A stretch of DNA of 5,977 bases. Source: CAZUGH01 sp964619785. GTDB lineage: Bacteria; Bacillota; Clostridia; Lachnospirales; Lachnospiraceae. This document shows positions 1 to 5,908 of the stretch, piece by piece. Every line of letters starts with the position of its first letter. Position 1 is the first letter of the stretch. A program made the translations under genes and the position numbers. The DNA is taken from the NCBI GenBank assembly GCA_964619785.1, contig CAZUGH010000091.1, forward strand, positions 1-5,977, given 5' to 3'. A model generated the notes under the pieces. That model saw nothing but the letters and a program-made list of their open reading frames with translations, made no database searches and had not been told where the DNA came from.

Positions 1-411
1 TTTACTACCAATCTTCTTAATACTCTTACTTTTAATCGTAATTCGTTTTAATTTACTACACCGATAAAAAGCTTTTGCACCAATGGTTGTCACCTTAAAT
101 GTTTTTCTCAAAATCTTAACTGTCGCTGGTATTGTTACTGCAAGAATGTTTCTTTTTTGTGGTTTCGTCACACAAACTGTCGTCTTGCCCGTAACTCGAT
201 ACCACAATCCATTAACCAGATAAGATTTTCCCTTCTTCACTTCCACAACAGGCTTAGGTGTCGGAGTCGCCTCAATCACTGGAAATGGTGATGGCGATGG
301 TGATGGTGATGGACTCTGTGTAGCAAGCGTTGTTTCTCCATAACTTATTGTTGGAGTGCAAACCAATATACTTAGCATCAATGCTCCAACAATTACTCTT
401 TTCTTCATCAT
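1..411 (-). CDS. Secreted BspA-type leucine-rich repeat surface protein, N-terminal part (cut by window edge)
   Basis: An open frame of 137 codons starts with two tandem ATGs (411-409 and 408-406) and runs off the left edge without a stop, so only the N-terminus is seen. Residues 1-25 form a signal peptide: a basic MMKKR start, a hydrophobic core (VIVGALMLSILV) and a plausible signal peptidase I site near SYG-E. The cysteine in LVC lacks a proper lipobox, so a lipoprotein is unlikely. A low-complexity linker rich in Ser-Pro, then Thr-Pro and Lys-Pro, follows at about residues 33-54. From about residue 95 the pattern IPATVKILRKTFKVTTIGAKAF, continued by CSKLKRITIKSKSIKKIGSK, is typical of LRR_5/BspA-like repeats. 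Such proteins are exported and usually act in surface adhesion or as scaffolds for enzymatic domains. What lies C-terminal is unknown. The family call is strong; the specific function is not known. Confidence 0.85.
   Translation of the reverse strand, partial: MMKKRVIVGALMLSILVCTPTISYGETTLATQSPSPSPSPSPFPVIEATPTPKPVVEVKKGKSYLVNGLWYRVTGKTTVCVTKPQKRNILAVTIPATVKILRKTFKVTTIGAKAFYRCSKLKRITIKSKSIKKIGSK
286..312 (-). repeat. Hexanucleotide tandem repeat coding the Ser-Pro linker
   Basis: On the plus strand TGGTGA is repeated four times, with one copy reading TGGCGA, and a partial fifth copy (TGG) follows. On the coding strand this gives Ser-Pro dipeptides just after the signal peptide region. The unit is six bases, so copy-number change would lengthen or shorten the linker without shifting the frame. 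Confidence 0.8.
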
Positions 412-417
412 ATGTGT

Positions 418-424
418 CTCCCTT
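418..424 (-). promoter_or_regulatory. Ribosome binding site of the leucine-rich repeat protein gene
   Basis: AAGGGAG on the minus strand lies 6 nt before the ATG at 411 and 9 nt before the second ATG at 408. Both spacings work, so the true start may be either of the two adjacent methionines, a difference of one residue. Confidence 0.7.
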
Positions 425-449
425 GTATCCTATATTCTAACGATTGTGT

Positions 450-458
450 ATTATATCA
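450..458 (-). promoter_or_regulatory. Extended -10 promoter of the leucine-rich repeat protein gene
   Basis: The minus strand reads TGATATAAT: a perfect TATAAT -10 (455-450) preceded by the TGn extension. The -35 position falls in the T-rich tail of the preceding terminator and matches consensus poorly, which an extended -10 can tolerate. Transcription would start near 443, leaving a leader of about 30 nt that contains the ribosome binding site. The gene therefore probably has its own promoter, separate from the ABC operon. Confidence 0.65.
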
Positions 459-461
459 CAA

Positions 462-506
462 AAACGAGAAAAGAAAAAGCATCCCCAGAATACTTTCTGG
501 GAATGC
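462..506 (-). terminator. Rho-independent terminator of the marR-ABC operon
   Basis: On the minus strand a 12-bp stem, GCATTCCCAGAA paired with TTCTGGGGATGC, encloses a 4-nt AGTA loop (506-479). It is followed at once by a T-rich tail, TTTTTCTTTTCTCGTTTTTG. One pair is a G-U wobble in the minus-strand RNA and would be a mismatch on the other strand, so the hairpin is best formed by minus-strand transcripts. It begins 17 nt after the stop codon of the second ABC gene. Confidence 0.9.
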
Positions 507-523
507 CCACTTATAAATATCAG

Positions 524-2389
524 TTAGTCTAATTCAACTGCTCCAGTATATAATTGATAATATCTTCCCTTTTGCTTAAGGAGTTCATCATGTGTACCTC
601 TCTCGATGATTTCACCCTGCTCAAGAACCATAATACAATCTGCATTACGAACGGTTGAAAGACGATGAGCAATAACAAATGTAGTTCGATTCTTCATCAG
701 ACGTTCCATACCATGATCAATGTGCATCTCCGTTCGTGTATCAACTGAACTCGTTGCTTCATCTAACACCAGAATCGGTGCTGTGGAAATCGCTGCTCTT
801 GCGATGTTTAATAGCTGACGTTGACCCTGACTCAGGTTTGTTCCGTCACCTTCAAGAACCGTATCATAGCCATCTTCAAGTCGCATGATAAAGGAGTGTG
901 CACTAGCTGTCTTGGCTGCCTGTTCCACCTCTTCATCTGTTGCATCCGGACGTCCATACCGAATGTTCTCACGAACCGTTCCACTAAACAAATGCGTATC
1001 CTGAAGTACCATCGCAATATTATGGCGTAAACTCTTACGTTTAAAATGCTTCAATGGAATACCGTCAATCGTAATCTCACCCTCTTGAATATCATAGAAA
1101 CGATTCAACAGATTGGTAATTGTTGTTTTACCAGCTCCTGTTGAGCCAACAAATGCCACCCTTTGACCAGCATGTGCATAAAGGTTAATATCTTTCAAAA
1201 TAACCTTATCAGCATTATATCCAAATGTAACATGATCAAGAATCACATCACCCTTGACATTTTCCATCTCGATGGCATCTTCTTTATCTTCTTCTTCCGG
1301 CTCAGCATCCATTACATTAAATACACGTTCTGCACCAGCAAGTGCTGAGAAAATGGTATTAACCTGCATGGACAACTCGTTAATTGGACGACTGAACTGT
1401 CTCGAATAGTTGACAAATACGGTCAAACGACCAACGGTAAGGGAACCGAGAAAACAGAAAATACCACCTACCGTCGCTGTAATACCATAACAAATCTGAC
1501 CAATATTACCCATGACAGGTCCCATAATTCCACCAAAGAACTGTGCCTTAACCTGCTTATGACGAAGGTCATCATTCAAATCCACAAATTCATTTACTGC
1601 CTTATCCTCATGACAAAACACCTTGACTACCTTCTGGCCTGTAACAGTCTCTTCAATATAACCATTTAAAGTACCAAGTGCACTCTGCTGCATACGATAG
1701 TACTTCGAACTTCTCTTCGCAATACCACCACCAGCTTTCAACATAATTGGTACCATAATGATAGTCAATAGAGCTAGCCATACATTCATATAAAGCATTA
1801 AGCCCACTGTACCTACAATACTAATGGTTCCTGATATCAACTGAATCACTGTATTATTGAGTAGTTCTCCGATGGTATCTACATCATTGGTGAAACGACT
1901 CATTACATCACCTGTACTATTCGTATCAAAATAACGTACTGGCAATTCCTGAATGCGATCAAATAATTCCTTACGAATTCGAATTAACGCACGCTGGGAT
2001 ACTCCAATCATAATCCTCTGTTGTAAATAGTTCGCCACAACGCCAACACCATATACAACGAGCATGACAAGAATTCCATTCATTAATGCTACTGTGCCTT
2101 GTTGTATAATTACAGATGCATCTGCATTTGCCTTCATTGCCTTCACAGCTAATGCTGCATACTTCGTTAAATTATCAATAATTGGTGACAACAAGTACGA
2201 GCCCGCTAACGTGGCTGCACTAAATATCAATACAAATACGATTGCAATCACGAAATACACAATATCTTTTCTCATGTAAGATAAAAGTCGTCTTATGGTC
2301 TGTCCTGCATTTTTAGGTTTACCGCCACCCATCATGGCTGCGCGATTACCATGTCCTGGACCGCCCATTCTTCCTTGAGGTTTACTCAT
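524..2389 (-). CDS. ABC exporter half-transporter, catalytically complete subunit of a heterodimer (TM288/BmrD-like)
   Basis: This 621-residue half-transporter has a type IV (type I exporter) fold: six membrane helices (about residues 40-350) followed by one ATP-binding domain (about 380-618). Visible motifs are the A-loop tyrosine Y391, Walker A GSTGAGKT (415-422), Q-loop Q463, signature LSQGQ (519-523), Walker B ending in D543 with the catalytic glutamate E544, D-loop SSVD and switch histidine H575. The signature departs from LSGGQ; everything needed for hydrolysis in its own Walker site is present. It starts with a Gly/Met-rich cytoplasmic tail of about 28 residues and has a longer than usual loop between helices 1 and 2 (about 73-100). 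Its ATG overlaps the stop of the preceding ABC gene as ATGA, implying coupled translation and 1:1 assembly. The probable role is ATP-driven export of a hydrophobic drug, peptide or lipid; the substrate cannot be read from sequence. Confidence 0.95.
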   Translation of the reverse strand: MSKPQGRMGGPGHGNRAAMMGGGKPKNAGQTIRRLLSYMRKDIVYFVIAIVFVLIFSAATLAGSYLLSPIIDNLTKYAALAVKAMKANADASVIIQQGTVALMNGILVMLVVYGVGVVANYLQQRIMIGVSQRALIRIRKELFDRIQELPVRYFDTNSTGDVMSRFTNDVDTIGELLNNTVIQLISGTISIVGTVGLMLYMNVWLALLTIIMVPIMLKAGGGIAKRSSKYYRMQQSALGTLNGYIEETVTGQKVVKVFCHEDKAVNEFVDLNDDLRHKQVKAQFFGGIMGPVMGNIGQICYGITATVGGIFCFLGSLTVGRLTVFVNYSRQFSRPINELSMQVNTIFSALAGAERVFNVMDAEPEEEDKEDAIEMENVKGDVILDHVTFGYNADKVILKDINLYAHAGQRVAFVGSTGAGKTTITNLLNRFYDIQEGEITIDGIPLKHFKRKSLRHNIAMVLQDTHLFSGTVRENIRYGRPDATDEEVEQAAKTASAHSFIMRLEDGYDTVLEGDGTNLSQGQRQLLNIARAAISTAPILVLDEATSSVDTRTEMHIDHGMERLMKNRTTFVIAHRLSTVRNADCIMVLEQGEIIERGTHDELLKQKGRYYQLYTGAVELD

Positions 2390-4140
2390 ACTGCTTTCAC
2401 CTCCTCTTTATCCTTCTGTGAATAGTAGATTTCCTGATAAGTTTCATTATTCTTAATCAGTTCATCATGTGTGCCTTGACCAACAATTTCGCCTTCATCC
2501 ATAACCAGAATACGGTCTGCATCCTGAACTGATGAAATCCTCTGTGCAATAATAATCTTAGTTGTATGCTTCAGAGAGGTTGTGAAACTCTTTCGAATCT
2601 CAGCTTCTGTTGCTGTATCTACGGCACTTGTGCTATCATCAAGAATTAAAATCTTAGGTTTCTTTAATAATGCTCTAGCGATACATAGTCGCTGTTTCTG
2701 TCCACCAGATACATTAACTCCACCTTGACCCAATTCTGTCTCATAGCCATCAGTAAAGCCCTTAATAAAGGCGTCTGCCTGGGCAGCTTCCGCCATTGTA
2801 CAAACCTCTTCATCACTGGCACTGGCATCTCCCCAACGAAGATTATCCATAATCGTTCCAGAAAATAATGTATTCTTTTGCAATACCATTGCAACATTAT
2901 TACGAAGATTATTTAAAGAATAATCACGTACATCAACACCATCAACAAGAACCTGTCCCTCGTCACAATCATAGAGACGCGGAATCAATTGTACGAGCGA
3001 GGTTTTACCAGAACCTGTAGAACCAATAATACCAATTACTTCACCTGGATTGGCAACGAAATTAATGTTCTGTAACACATTGGTTGAGTGCTTTTTATAA
3101 TAACGGAATCCCACATTCTTAAACTCGATTTTACCAGCTTTTACTTCAAGTGTCTTCTGTTTTGCAAAGTCATCATTTAAATCAATATCGGTATCTAACA
3201 CTTCTGAAATACGATGAGCCGATGCAATCGCACGGGAACCCTGAATCATAATCATAGAAACCATCATAAGTGACATCAGAATCTGTACAACATAAGTAGT
3301 AAATGCTGTCAAATCACCAACCATCATATCACCTACTAAAATCTGCTGTCCTCCAAACCAAACAACAGCCATAACTGTTATATTCATCGCTAATGTCATA
3401 ATTGGCATGGTCAATATAACAACCTTCAAAGCACGAAGTGTTGTATCTTTCAAATCATTATTAGCTTCATTAAAGGTATCCTTCTCGAAGTCATCTCTTA
3501 CAAAAGACTTAACAACACGTACATTTGTTATATTTTCCTGAATACGAGAATTCAACTTATCAATCTTCTTTTGCATCGCATCGAAACGAGGAAATGCTGT
3601 CTTCATAACGAAGATAAGTGCTATTACCAACAATGGAATAACAACACAGAATACAATCGCAAGTCGTGGATTCATAATAAATGCCATAATCAATCCACCG
3701 ATTAACATACCTGGTGCTCGAAGCAACATACGAAGTCCCATGCTGATAACATTTTGAATATTTGTGATATCATTCGTTAATCTCGTAACCAATGAACCGG
3801 TTGAGAATTTCTCAATATTTGCGAATGAGAATTTCTGTACCTTCTTAAATACATCCTTACGTAAATCAGCAGAAAAATTAACCGATGCTTTTACTGCAAA
3901 ATAAGCTCCTAATGTTCCTCCTACCATCATAAGGATTGCCATACCTACCATCAACAAACCTACTATGATAATATAAGGAATACCTTTTCCTTGCATACCT
4001 GCCGTGCCACAACCATAGTTTATAATCAGTGACATAAGTTTTGGCATAACGACCTCGCCGATAACTTCCACAATCATGAACACTGGTCCAAGAATAAATG
4101 CACTCAGATATGGTTTTACATATTTTAAATACTGTTTCAT
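2386..4140 (-). CDS. ABC exporter half-transporter, degenerate-site subunit of a heterodimer (TM287/BmrC-like)
   Basis: This 584-residue protein has six membrane helices (about residues 10-300) and a C-terminal ATP-binding domain (about 335-575). The N-terminus MKQYLKYVKPYLSAFILGP resembles that of TM287-type subunits. Motifs are Walker A GSTGSGKT (373-380), Q-loop Q421, signature VSGGQ (477-481), Walker B with D501, and D-loop SAVD (505-508). Two key residues are changed: aspartate D502 (codon 2637-2635) replaces the catalytic glutamate, and Q533 (codon 2544-2542) replaces the switch histidine. In known heterodimeric exporters this marks the subunit whose Walker site binds ATP but hydrolyses it poorly. 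Its intact signature completes the active site of the partner encoded next. It starts 13 nt after the marR stop, with AAAGGGA 6 nt before the ATG, and its stop overlaps the next start. Function as a multidrug-type exporter is inferred; the substrate is unknown. Confidence 0.95.
   Translation of the reverse strand: MKQYLKYVKPYLSAFILGPVFMIVEVIGEVVMPKLMSLIINYGCGTAGMQGKGIPYIIIVGLLMVGMAILMMVGGTLGAYFAVKASVNFSADLRKDVFKKVQKFSFANIEKFSTGSLVTRLTNDITNIQNVISMGLRMLLRAPGMLIGGLIMAFIMNPRLAIVFCVVIPLLVIALIFVMKTAFPRFDAMQKKIDKLNSRIQENITNVRVVKSFVRDDFEKDTFNEANNDLKDTTLRALKVVILTMPIMTLAMNITVMAVVWFGGQQILVGDMMVGDLTAFTTYVVQILMSLMMVSMIMIQGSRAIASAHRISEVLDTDIDLNDDFAKQKTLEVKAGKIEFKNVGFRYYKKHSTNVLQNINFVANPGEVIGIIGSTGSGKTSLVQLIPRLYDCDEGQVLVDGVDVRDYSLNNLRNNVAMVLQKNTLFSGTIMDNLRWGDASASDEEVCTMAEAAQADAFIKGFTDGYETELGQGGVNVSGGQKQRLCIARALLKKPKILILDDSTSAVDTATEAEIRKSFTTSLKHTTKIIIAQRISSVQDADRILVMDEGEIVGQGTHDELIKNNETYQEIYYSQKDKEEVKAV
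2398..2405 (-). promoter_or_regulatory. Ribosome binding site of the second ABC gene, inside the end of the first
   Basis: AGGAGGTG lies 8 nt before the ATG at 2389 and is embedded in the last codons (Glu-Glu-Val) of the upstream ABC gene. With the ATGA overlap it fixes the start of the 621-residue protein and supports translational coupling of the two subunits. Confidence 0.9.
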
Positions 4141-4146
4141 TATCTT

Positions 4147-4153
4147 TCCCTTT
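4147..4153 (-). promoter_or_regulatory. Ribosome binding site of the first ABC gene
   Basis: AAAGGGA occupies the 13-nt gap between the marR stop and the ABC start, 6 nt before the ATG at 4140. The gap has no room for a promoter or terminator, so the ABC genes must be read from the marR promoter or one further upstream. Confidence 0.8.
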
Positions 4154-4576
4154 CTATAATTCTGATAAATTCTTATATAGCTTGTCTAGTAAATTGGCTA
4201 ATGTCTCTTTCTCGTCATCTGTCAATGAGCCAAACATCTTCTCATCAATCTGGTGAAAAATATCTCTACTATCATCTACAATTCTTTTGCCTTTCTCACT
4301 CAATTCAATATTATTGAATCGATTATCACTCTCTTTTGCCTGACGAACAATATAGCCATCTCGCTCAAGATTCTTCAAAGATACGGTAATCGTAGCTGGT
4401 GTCACACGCATTTTCTTCGCCAATTCAACCTGAGAACCAAATTCATCTCTAGCAAGACACATCAATAATCGATGTTGTGCTTGATGTAATCCCGTCGTAC
4501 CAACACTCTTTTCAACAACTCGACGATGGAACTGGTTCAAACATATTAATTTACCAATCAACTCATGTTCATCCAA
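4154..4576 (-). CDS. MarR-family winged-helix transcriptional repressor
   Basis: This 140-residue protein is the usual size for MarR. Residues 1-40 form the N-terminal dimerisation helices. A helix-turn-helix follows at about 48-72 (SQVELAKKMRVTPATITVSL), then a beta-wing at about 73-93 with the family's D-x-R signature (D84, R86) and ELSEKGK. The C-terminal helix (about 100-140) completes the dimer interface. The start is TTG at 4576: there is no in-frame ATG upstream before a stop, the next in-frame Met is well inside the domain, and the Shine-Dalgarno is 7 nt away. MarR proteins bind palindromic operators as dimers and usually release DNA on binding a small phenolic or other ligand. Lying first in an operon with an ABC exporter, and next to a large palindrome at its own promoter, it most likely represses itself and the exporter. 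The inducer is unknown. C12 and C40 are its only cysteines; nothing shows that they are redox-active. Confidence 0.92.
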   Translation of the reverse strand: MDEHELIGKLICLNQFHRRVVEKSVGTTGLHQAQHRLLMCLARDEFGSQVELAKKMRVTPATITVSLKNLERDGYIVRQAKESDNRFNNIELSEKGKRIVDDSRDIFHQIDEKMFGSLTDDEKETLANLLDKLYKNLSEL

Positions 4577-4583
4577 GTCATAA

Positions 4584-4590
4584 CCTCCTT
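4584..4590 (-). promoter_or_regulatory. Strong Shine-Dalgarno that decides the TTG start of marR
   Basis: AAGGAGG on the minus strand lies 7 nt before the TTG at 4576, an ideal distance. The nearest upstream ATG (4581-4579) is only 2 nt away and out of frame, so it is not the marR start. Confidence 0.85.
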
Positions 4591-4598
4591 GCGCAAAA

Positions 4599-4640
4599 TT
4601 AGATAGTTAATAATTAGAACGCTAATCATTAACTATCTAA
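4599..4640. promoter_or_regulatory. Large inverted repeat, probable MarR operator
   Basis: Two 19-nt arms, TTAGATAGTTAATAATTAG (4599-4617) and CTAATCATTAACTATCTAA (4622-4640), are inverted copies matching at 18 of 19 positions around a 4-nt AACG spacer. The repeat begins 4 nt downstream of the -10 box and covers the predicted transcription start near 4638. A bound repressor there would block initiation. At 42 bp it is longer than the roughly 16-20 bp expected for one MarR dimer, so two dimers could bind. The operator role is inferred from position, symmetry and the adjacent marR gene. The same sequence would form a 19-bp hairpin in the marR leader RNA. Confidence 0.8.
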
Positions 4641-4644
4641 CGAA

Positions 4645-4673
4645 ATAATAGGCCTATTTTTTTACTCTGTCAA
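4645..4673 (-). promoter_or_regulatory. Sigma-A-type promoter of the marR-ABC operon
   Basis: A perfect -35 TTGACA (4673-4668), a 17-nt spacer and a -10 TATTAT (4650-4645, one mismatch) form a strong vegetative promoter. Transcription is expected to start near 4638, giving a leader of about 60 nt. The -35 box begins only 8 nt after the stop codon of the upstream gene. Confidence 0.85.
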
Positions 4674-4681
4674 GAGATAAA

Positions 4682-5908
4682 TTATACTAATTCGGCAATT
4701 CGGCTCACACCAACATAGATATCAGAAATACGATACCATGTTGCAAAATCTGTAATTCCATTAGCGGGCAATCCGAAGATTCCTTGGAAAACTCTAACCG
4801 CTTCTGCTGTTCGCGGACCATAGACTCCATCCTCAGCAATTCGTGGAATAAGAGGGTACGCACCCGCTATGACATTGAGCTGGTTTTGCATCTGTCTAAC
4901 TTTAGCTCCTGTTGACCCCTCTTGCAAATTCGTCCCCGGCCAGGAGCTTGGAATCCCCGCAATCTCCTCCGAGGTATTAATGAACATATTGTCTCCATAG
5001 TAGTTACGAATTATCTCAATTGCTGAGTATCCCCTATCACCTAATGCTTTACTTCCCCATTGACTCATCCAATTCGGACATGAAACCTGTCTGCCATCAC
5101 AATACTGTGTCAAAATAGGTTGAATGATATTCGGTCTGGAGAGATAATTTGAAAAAATCTGATCCACAACAGATGAAATACTCTCAAAAATATTTCGGTT
5201 TGGAATCCACTTATGATCATAAGCAGTCGATGTTGTAATCGTGAAATCATACCCTTGATTCCGATACCATTCTGTGTAGACACGATTCAATGTAAATGAC
5301 ATGATAGCTAATACATTGGCCATAATCGTAGCCTCTGGCCAAGTTGCATAGATTTCACTTGAGGCAACATTTTTAATATAGTCTCGATACCTTACATAGT
5401 AGTCTGTCGCACTATTATCCCGCGGTGGTCCATCATGTACAACAACTGTTTCCGGAATAACCACACGACTTAATACTACCTCTCCCCCCTCTGTAACATC
5501 CTTCACTTCATCCTCTGCAATTTTTGGTGGATATTCTGCAAACAACGTATGAGGAGGTATCACATATAGCTCCGCCGTAGAGGCTTCCACCTCTGGAAGC
5601 AACTCTGCATTTTGAATCGCAGTCTCCTCTGGCAAAATCTCTGCACTATTAATCTCTATCCCCTCAAACCCCTCTGCCTCAATCAAAAGATTATATTCTG
5701 AATAGGGCTGATTCGCTGAAGGTTCCATTGAATACTCAATGGGTGGTGCCGGTAACTCGATTGGCTCAATCTGCCCTTGGGCATCTGTGACTGTTTCTTC
5801 CACTATATTGTCGGGGGCCCCTGTCTGATAAACACGTACCCTAGCTCCCTCAATTGGTCTCCGATTCCGGCCGGAGACAATCTGAACACTTAACCTACCC
5901 GAACTCAT
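4682..5908 (-). CDS. SpoIID-like domain protein with C-terminal peptidoglycan-binding domain
   Basis: This 408-residue protein has three parts. Residues 3-85 look like a carboxypeptidase-regulatory/Cna-B-like beta-sandwich (IEGARVRVYQ, then VTDAQGQIEPIEL). Residues about 165-305 resemble SpoIID/LytB: YIKNVASSEIYATWPEA aligns by eye with the family's conserved block upstream of KAQAVAARTY, placing E185 and E192 near the expected catalytic glutamate, and MSQWGSKALGDRGYSAIEII (281-300) matches the MSQYGA-type motif. Residues about 328-393 are a PG_binding_1 repeat (GSTGAKVRQMQNQL, DGVYGPRTAEAVRVFQ). SpoIID is a lytic transglycosylase used during spore engulfment. C270 and C277 flank a short loop just before the MSQWG motif. 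There is no signal peptide or membrane helix: the N-terminus MSSGRLSVQIVSG is polar. The start is ATG 5908, with GGAG 7 nt upstream. A cell-wall or spore-wall role is likely; enzymatic activity is uncertain. Confidence 0.8.
   Translation of the reverse strand: MSSGRLSVQIVSGRNRRPIEGARVRVYQTGAPDNIVEETVTDAQGQIEPIELPAPPIEYSMEPSANQPYSEYNLLIEAEGFEGIEINSAEILPEETAIQNAELLPEVEASTAELYVIPPHTLFAEYPPKIAEDEVKDVTEGGEVVLSRVVIPETVVVHDGPPRDNSATDYYVRYRDYIKNVASSEIYATWPEATIMANVLAIMSFTLNRVYTEWYRNQGYDFTITTSTAYDHKWIPNRNIFESISSVVDQIFSNYLSRPNIIQPILTQYCDGRQVSCPNWMSQWGSKALGDRGYSAIEIIRNYYGDNMFINTSEEIAGIPSSWPGTNLQEGSTGAKVRQMQNQLNVIAGAYPLIPRIAEDGVYGPRTAEAVRVFQGIFGLPANGITDFATWYRISDIYVGVSRIAELV

Noticed and set aside
821..1348. 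Short open frames on the plus strand and a second minus frame inside the 621-residue ABC gene
   Set aside because: They lie wholly within a gene with full ABC motifs, have no good ribosome binding site and encode no recognisable protein.
2064..2897. Plus-strand frame at 2064-2279 and alternate minus frame at 2664-2897
   Set aside because: Both are shadows of the membrane and ATP-binding parts of the ABC genes, with no independent signals.
4253..4468. Plus-strand open frame opposite marR
   Set aside because: It is antisense to a clear MarR domain and has no promoter or ribosome binding site of its own.
4599..4640. The palindrome as an attachment site or transposon end
   Set aside because: There is no integrase, transposase, target duplication or second copy in the window, and its place at a marR promoter explains it better.
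4647..4658. Palindrome AATAGGCCTATT followed by a T-run on the plus strand, resembling a small terminator
   Set aside because: The stem would be only 4 bp with a 4-nt loop, no plus-strand gene precedes it, and it lies in the spacer and -10 box of the marR promoter.
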